DNA of 64,000 nt from Microvirga sp052115485 (GTDB taxonomy: Bacteria; Pseudomonadota; Alphaproteobacteria; Rhizobiales; Beijerinckiaceae): the NCBI RefSeq assembly GCF_052115485.1, contig NZ_JBFRGU010000005.1, forward strand, positions 317,437 to 381,436, read 5' to 3'. Shown one piece after another: positions 63,402 through 64,000 of the stretch (positions are counted from its first letter, which is position 1; each line of letters opens with the position of its first letter). Made by a program: the position numbers and the translations under genes. The notes beneath the pieces are model-generated. The model saw only the letters and a list, made by a program, of their open reading frames with translations, searched no databases and was not told where the DNA came from.

Positions 63402-63437
63402 CAAAAAGCCCCCTCCTGGTGTGACCAGGGAAGGGCT
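63402..63437 (-). terminator. Terminator of the third RTX gene
   Basis: Read on the minus strand: AGCCCTTCCCTGGT-CACA-CCAGGAGGGGGCT followed by TTTTTG, about 30 bases after the RTX stop. Confidence 0.85.
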
Positions 63438-63467
63438 CGTCGCCTTGGATTTCGCTGGCTGCTGAAC

Positions 63468-64000
63468 TTACAAGATGAAGTGATCCTGGGTCAGCGCCAG
63501 GTTGGCACCGATCACGGCAAACTTCACCTGTGCACGAAGCCCCGTGCCATCTACATCGTAGAACAATTCGCCCGTCGAGCTCTTGTACACGATCTGAGGC
63601 CCTGCGGCGTTCGCCTTGTCGCCGATCGCCAGCGATACATTGGCTCCAAATTTGCCAAAGATGGCGCGGCTCAGCTCGATCCGGTCCTCGGCGACATTGA
63701 AATCGATGATCTGGTCGACATTGCTCACGGCATTCAGCGCGGTGTCGAACACGAAGGTATCGCGGCCGTGCTCGCCGTAGAGCGTGTCATTGCCAAGCCC
63801 GCCTGCGAGACGATCGTCGTCCGTGCCGCCATACAGCGTGTCGGCGCCAGTCCCACCCACCAGGTAATCGTTGCCGTCCTGGCCGACGAGGAAGTCGTTG
63901 CCGTCCTCGCCGTAGAGGACGTCGTTGCCATTGCCGGCCCAGATGTTGTCGTCACCGGCGCCGCCATACAGGGTGTCCTGCCCGTCCATGCCCGCGAGGA
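63468..64000 (-). CDS. RTX calcium-binding protein, C-terminal part
   Basis: The last 177 residues of a protein that continues past the right edge (the frame is open at 64000). Seven or eight GGxGxD nonapeptides (DTLYGGAGDD, NDVLYGEDGND and so on) are followed by the type I secretion module DTFVFDTALNAVSNVDQIID through QDHFIL. The module matches those of the RTX genes at 7588 and 11277, so all three are exported by the same kind of type I system. N-terminal domains are unseen. Confidence 0.92.
   Translation of the reverse strand, partial: LAGMDGQDTLYGGAGDDNIWAGNGNDVLYGEDGNDFLVGQDGNDYLVGGTGADTLYGGTDDDRLAGGLGNDTLYGEHGRDTFVFDTALNAVSNVDQIIDFNVAEDRIELSRAIFGKFGANVSLAIGDKANAAGPQIVYKSSTGELFYDVDGTGLRAQVKFAVIGANLALTQDHFIL

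Overview
The window is high-GC DNA from an alphaproteobacterium, most likely of the order Hyphomicrobiales (Rhizobiales). The evidence is the gpsA-tsaD // hemC-hemD-mitofilin-hemY arrangement, a rhizobial-type GlpSTPQ(U)V glycerol ABC transporter, an ScfR-type regulator divergent from isocitrate lyase, DUF4170 and DUF2160 proteins, and a dispersed palindromic repeat with GCATGATC and CCGGTTTCC blocks that I associate with this order. The genus cannot be fixed from sequence reading alone.

Layout. 0-6.8 kb is core: gpsA (cut by the left edge), an acetyltransferase and tsaD on the minus strand, divergent from a haem-synthesis operon, then tRNA-Thr(CGT). 6.8-13.6 kb is accessory. A decayed serine recombinase lies just behind the tRNA, followed by two divergent RTX (calcium-binding, type I secreted) proteins. 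One RTX gene is visibly AT-richer than its surroundings. 13.6-15.3 kb holds a hydrolase, a ribosome-hibernation/cold-shock fusion and a small unknown. 15.7-21.9 kb is the glycerol uptake operon, ending in a clear terminator. 21.9-44.8 kb is a large surface-polysaccharide region. It holds the GDP-mannose/GDP-fucose precursor genes (phosphohexomutase, manC, gmd, fcl), at least seven glycosyltransferase genes including a GT4-GT2 fusion, a pyruvyl-transferase/FrhB-like/flippase-like module and two large polytopic proteins. 45-52 kb holds a cation-efflux protein, a CHASE2 adenylate cyclase flanked by repeats, and a 1211-residue FecR-TPR-outer-membrane-barrel protein. 52-57.2 kb holds a response regulator, a TerB-like protein, a glutamine amidotransferase, the ScfR-type regulator and isocitrate lyase. 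57.2-64 kb holds glycerol kinase, a chromate transporter, a second nucleotide cyclase with a zinc ribbon, a Tat-exported phosphoesterase, a cupredoxin and a third RTX protein cut by the right edge.

How they fit. Glycerol metabolism appears three times: transporter, kinase and gpsA. Isocitrate lyase with its regulator fits growth on acetate, fatty acids or C2 units. The polysaccharide genes would make and assemble a fucose-containing surface glycan, possibly pyruvylated, and the RTX proteins would be secreted surface or matrix proteins.

The least familiar system is the pair of CHASE2-adenylate cyclase and FecR-TPR-barrel protein, which looks like a route from the outer membrane to cAMP. Also notable are an apparently asymmetric ATPase pair in the glycerol transporter and a dispersed repeat that sits in frame inside a membrane-protein gene and supplies the stop codons of the cyclase and FecR genes. 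Coordinates of short sites were counted by eye and may be off by one.
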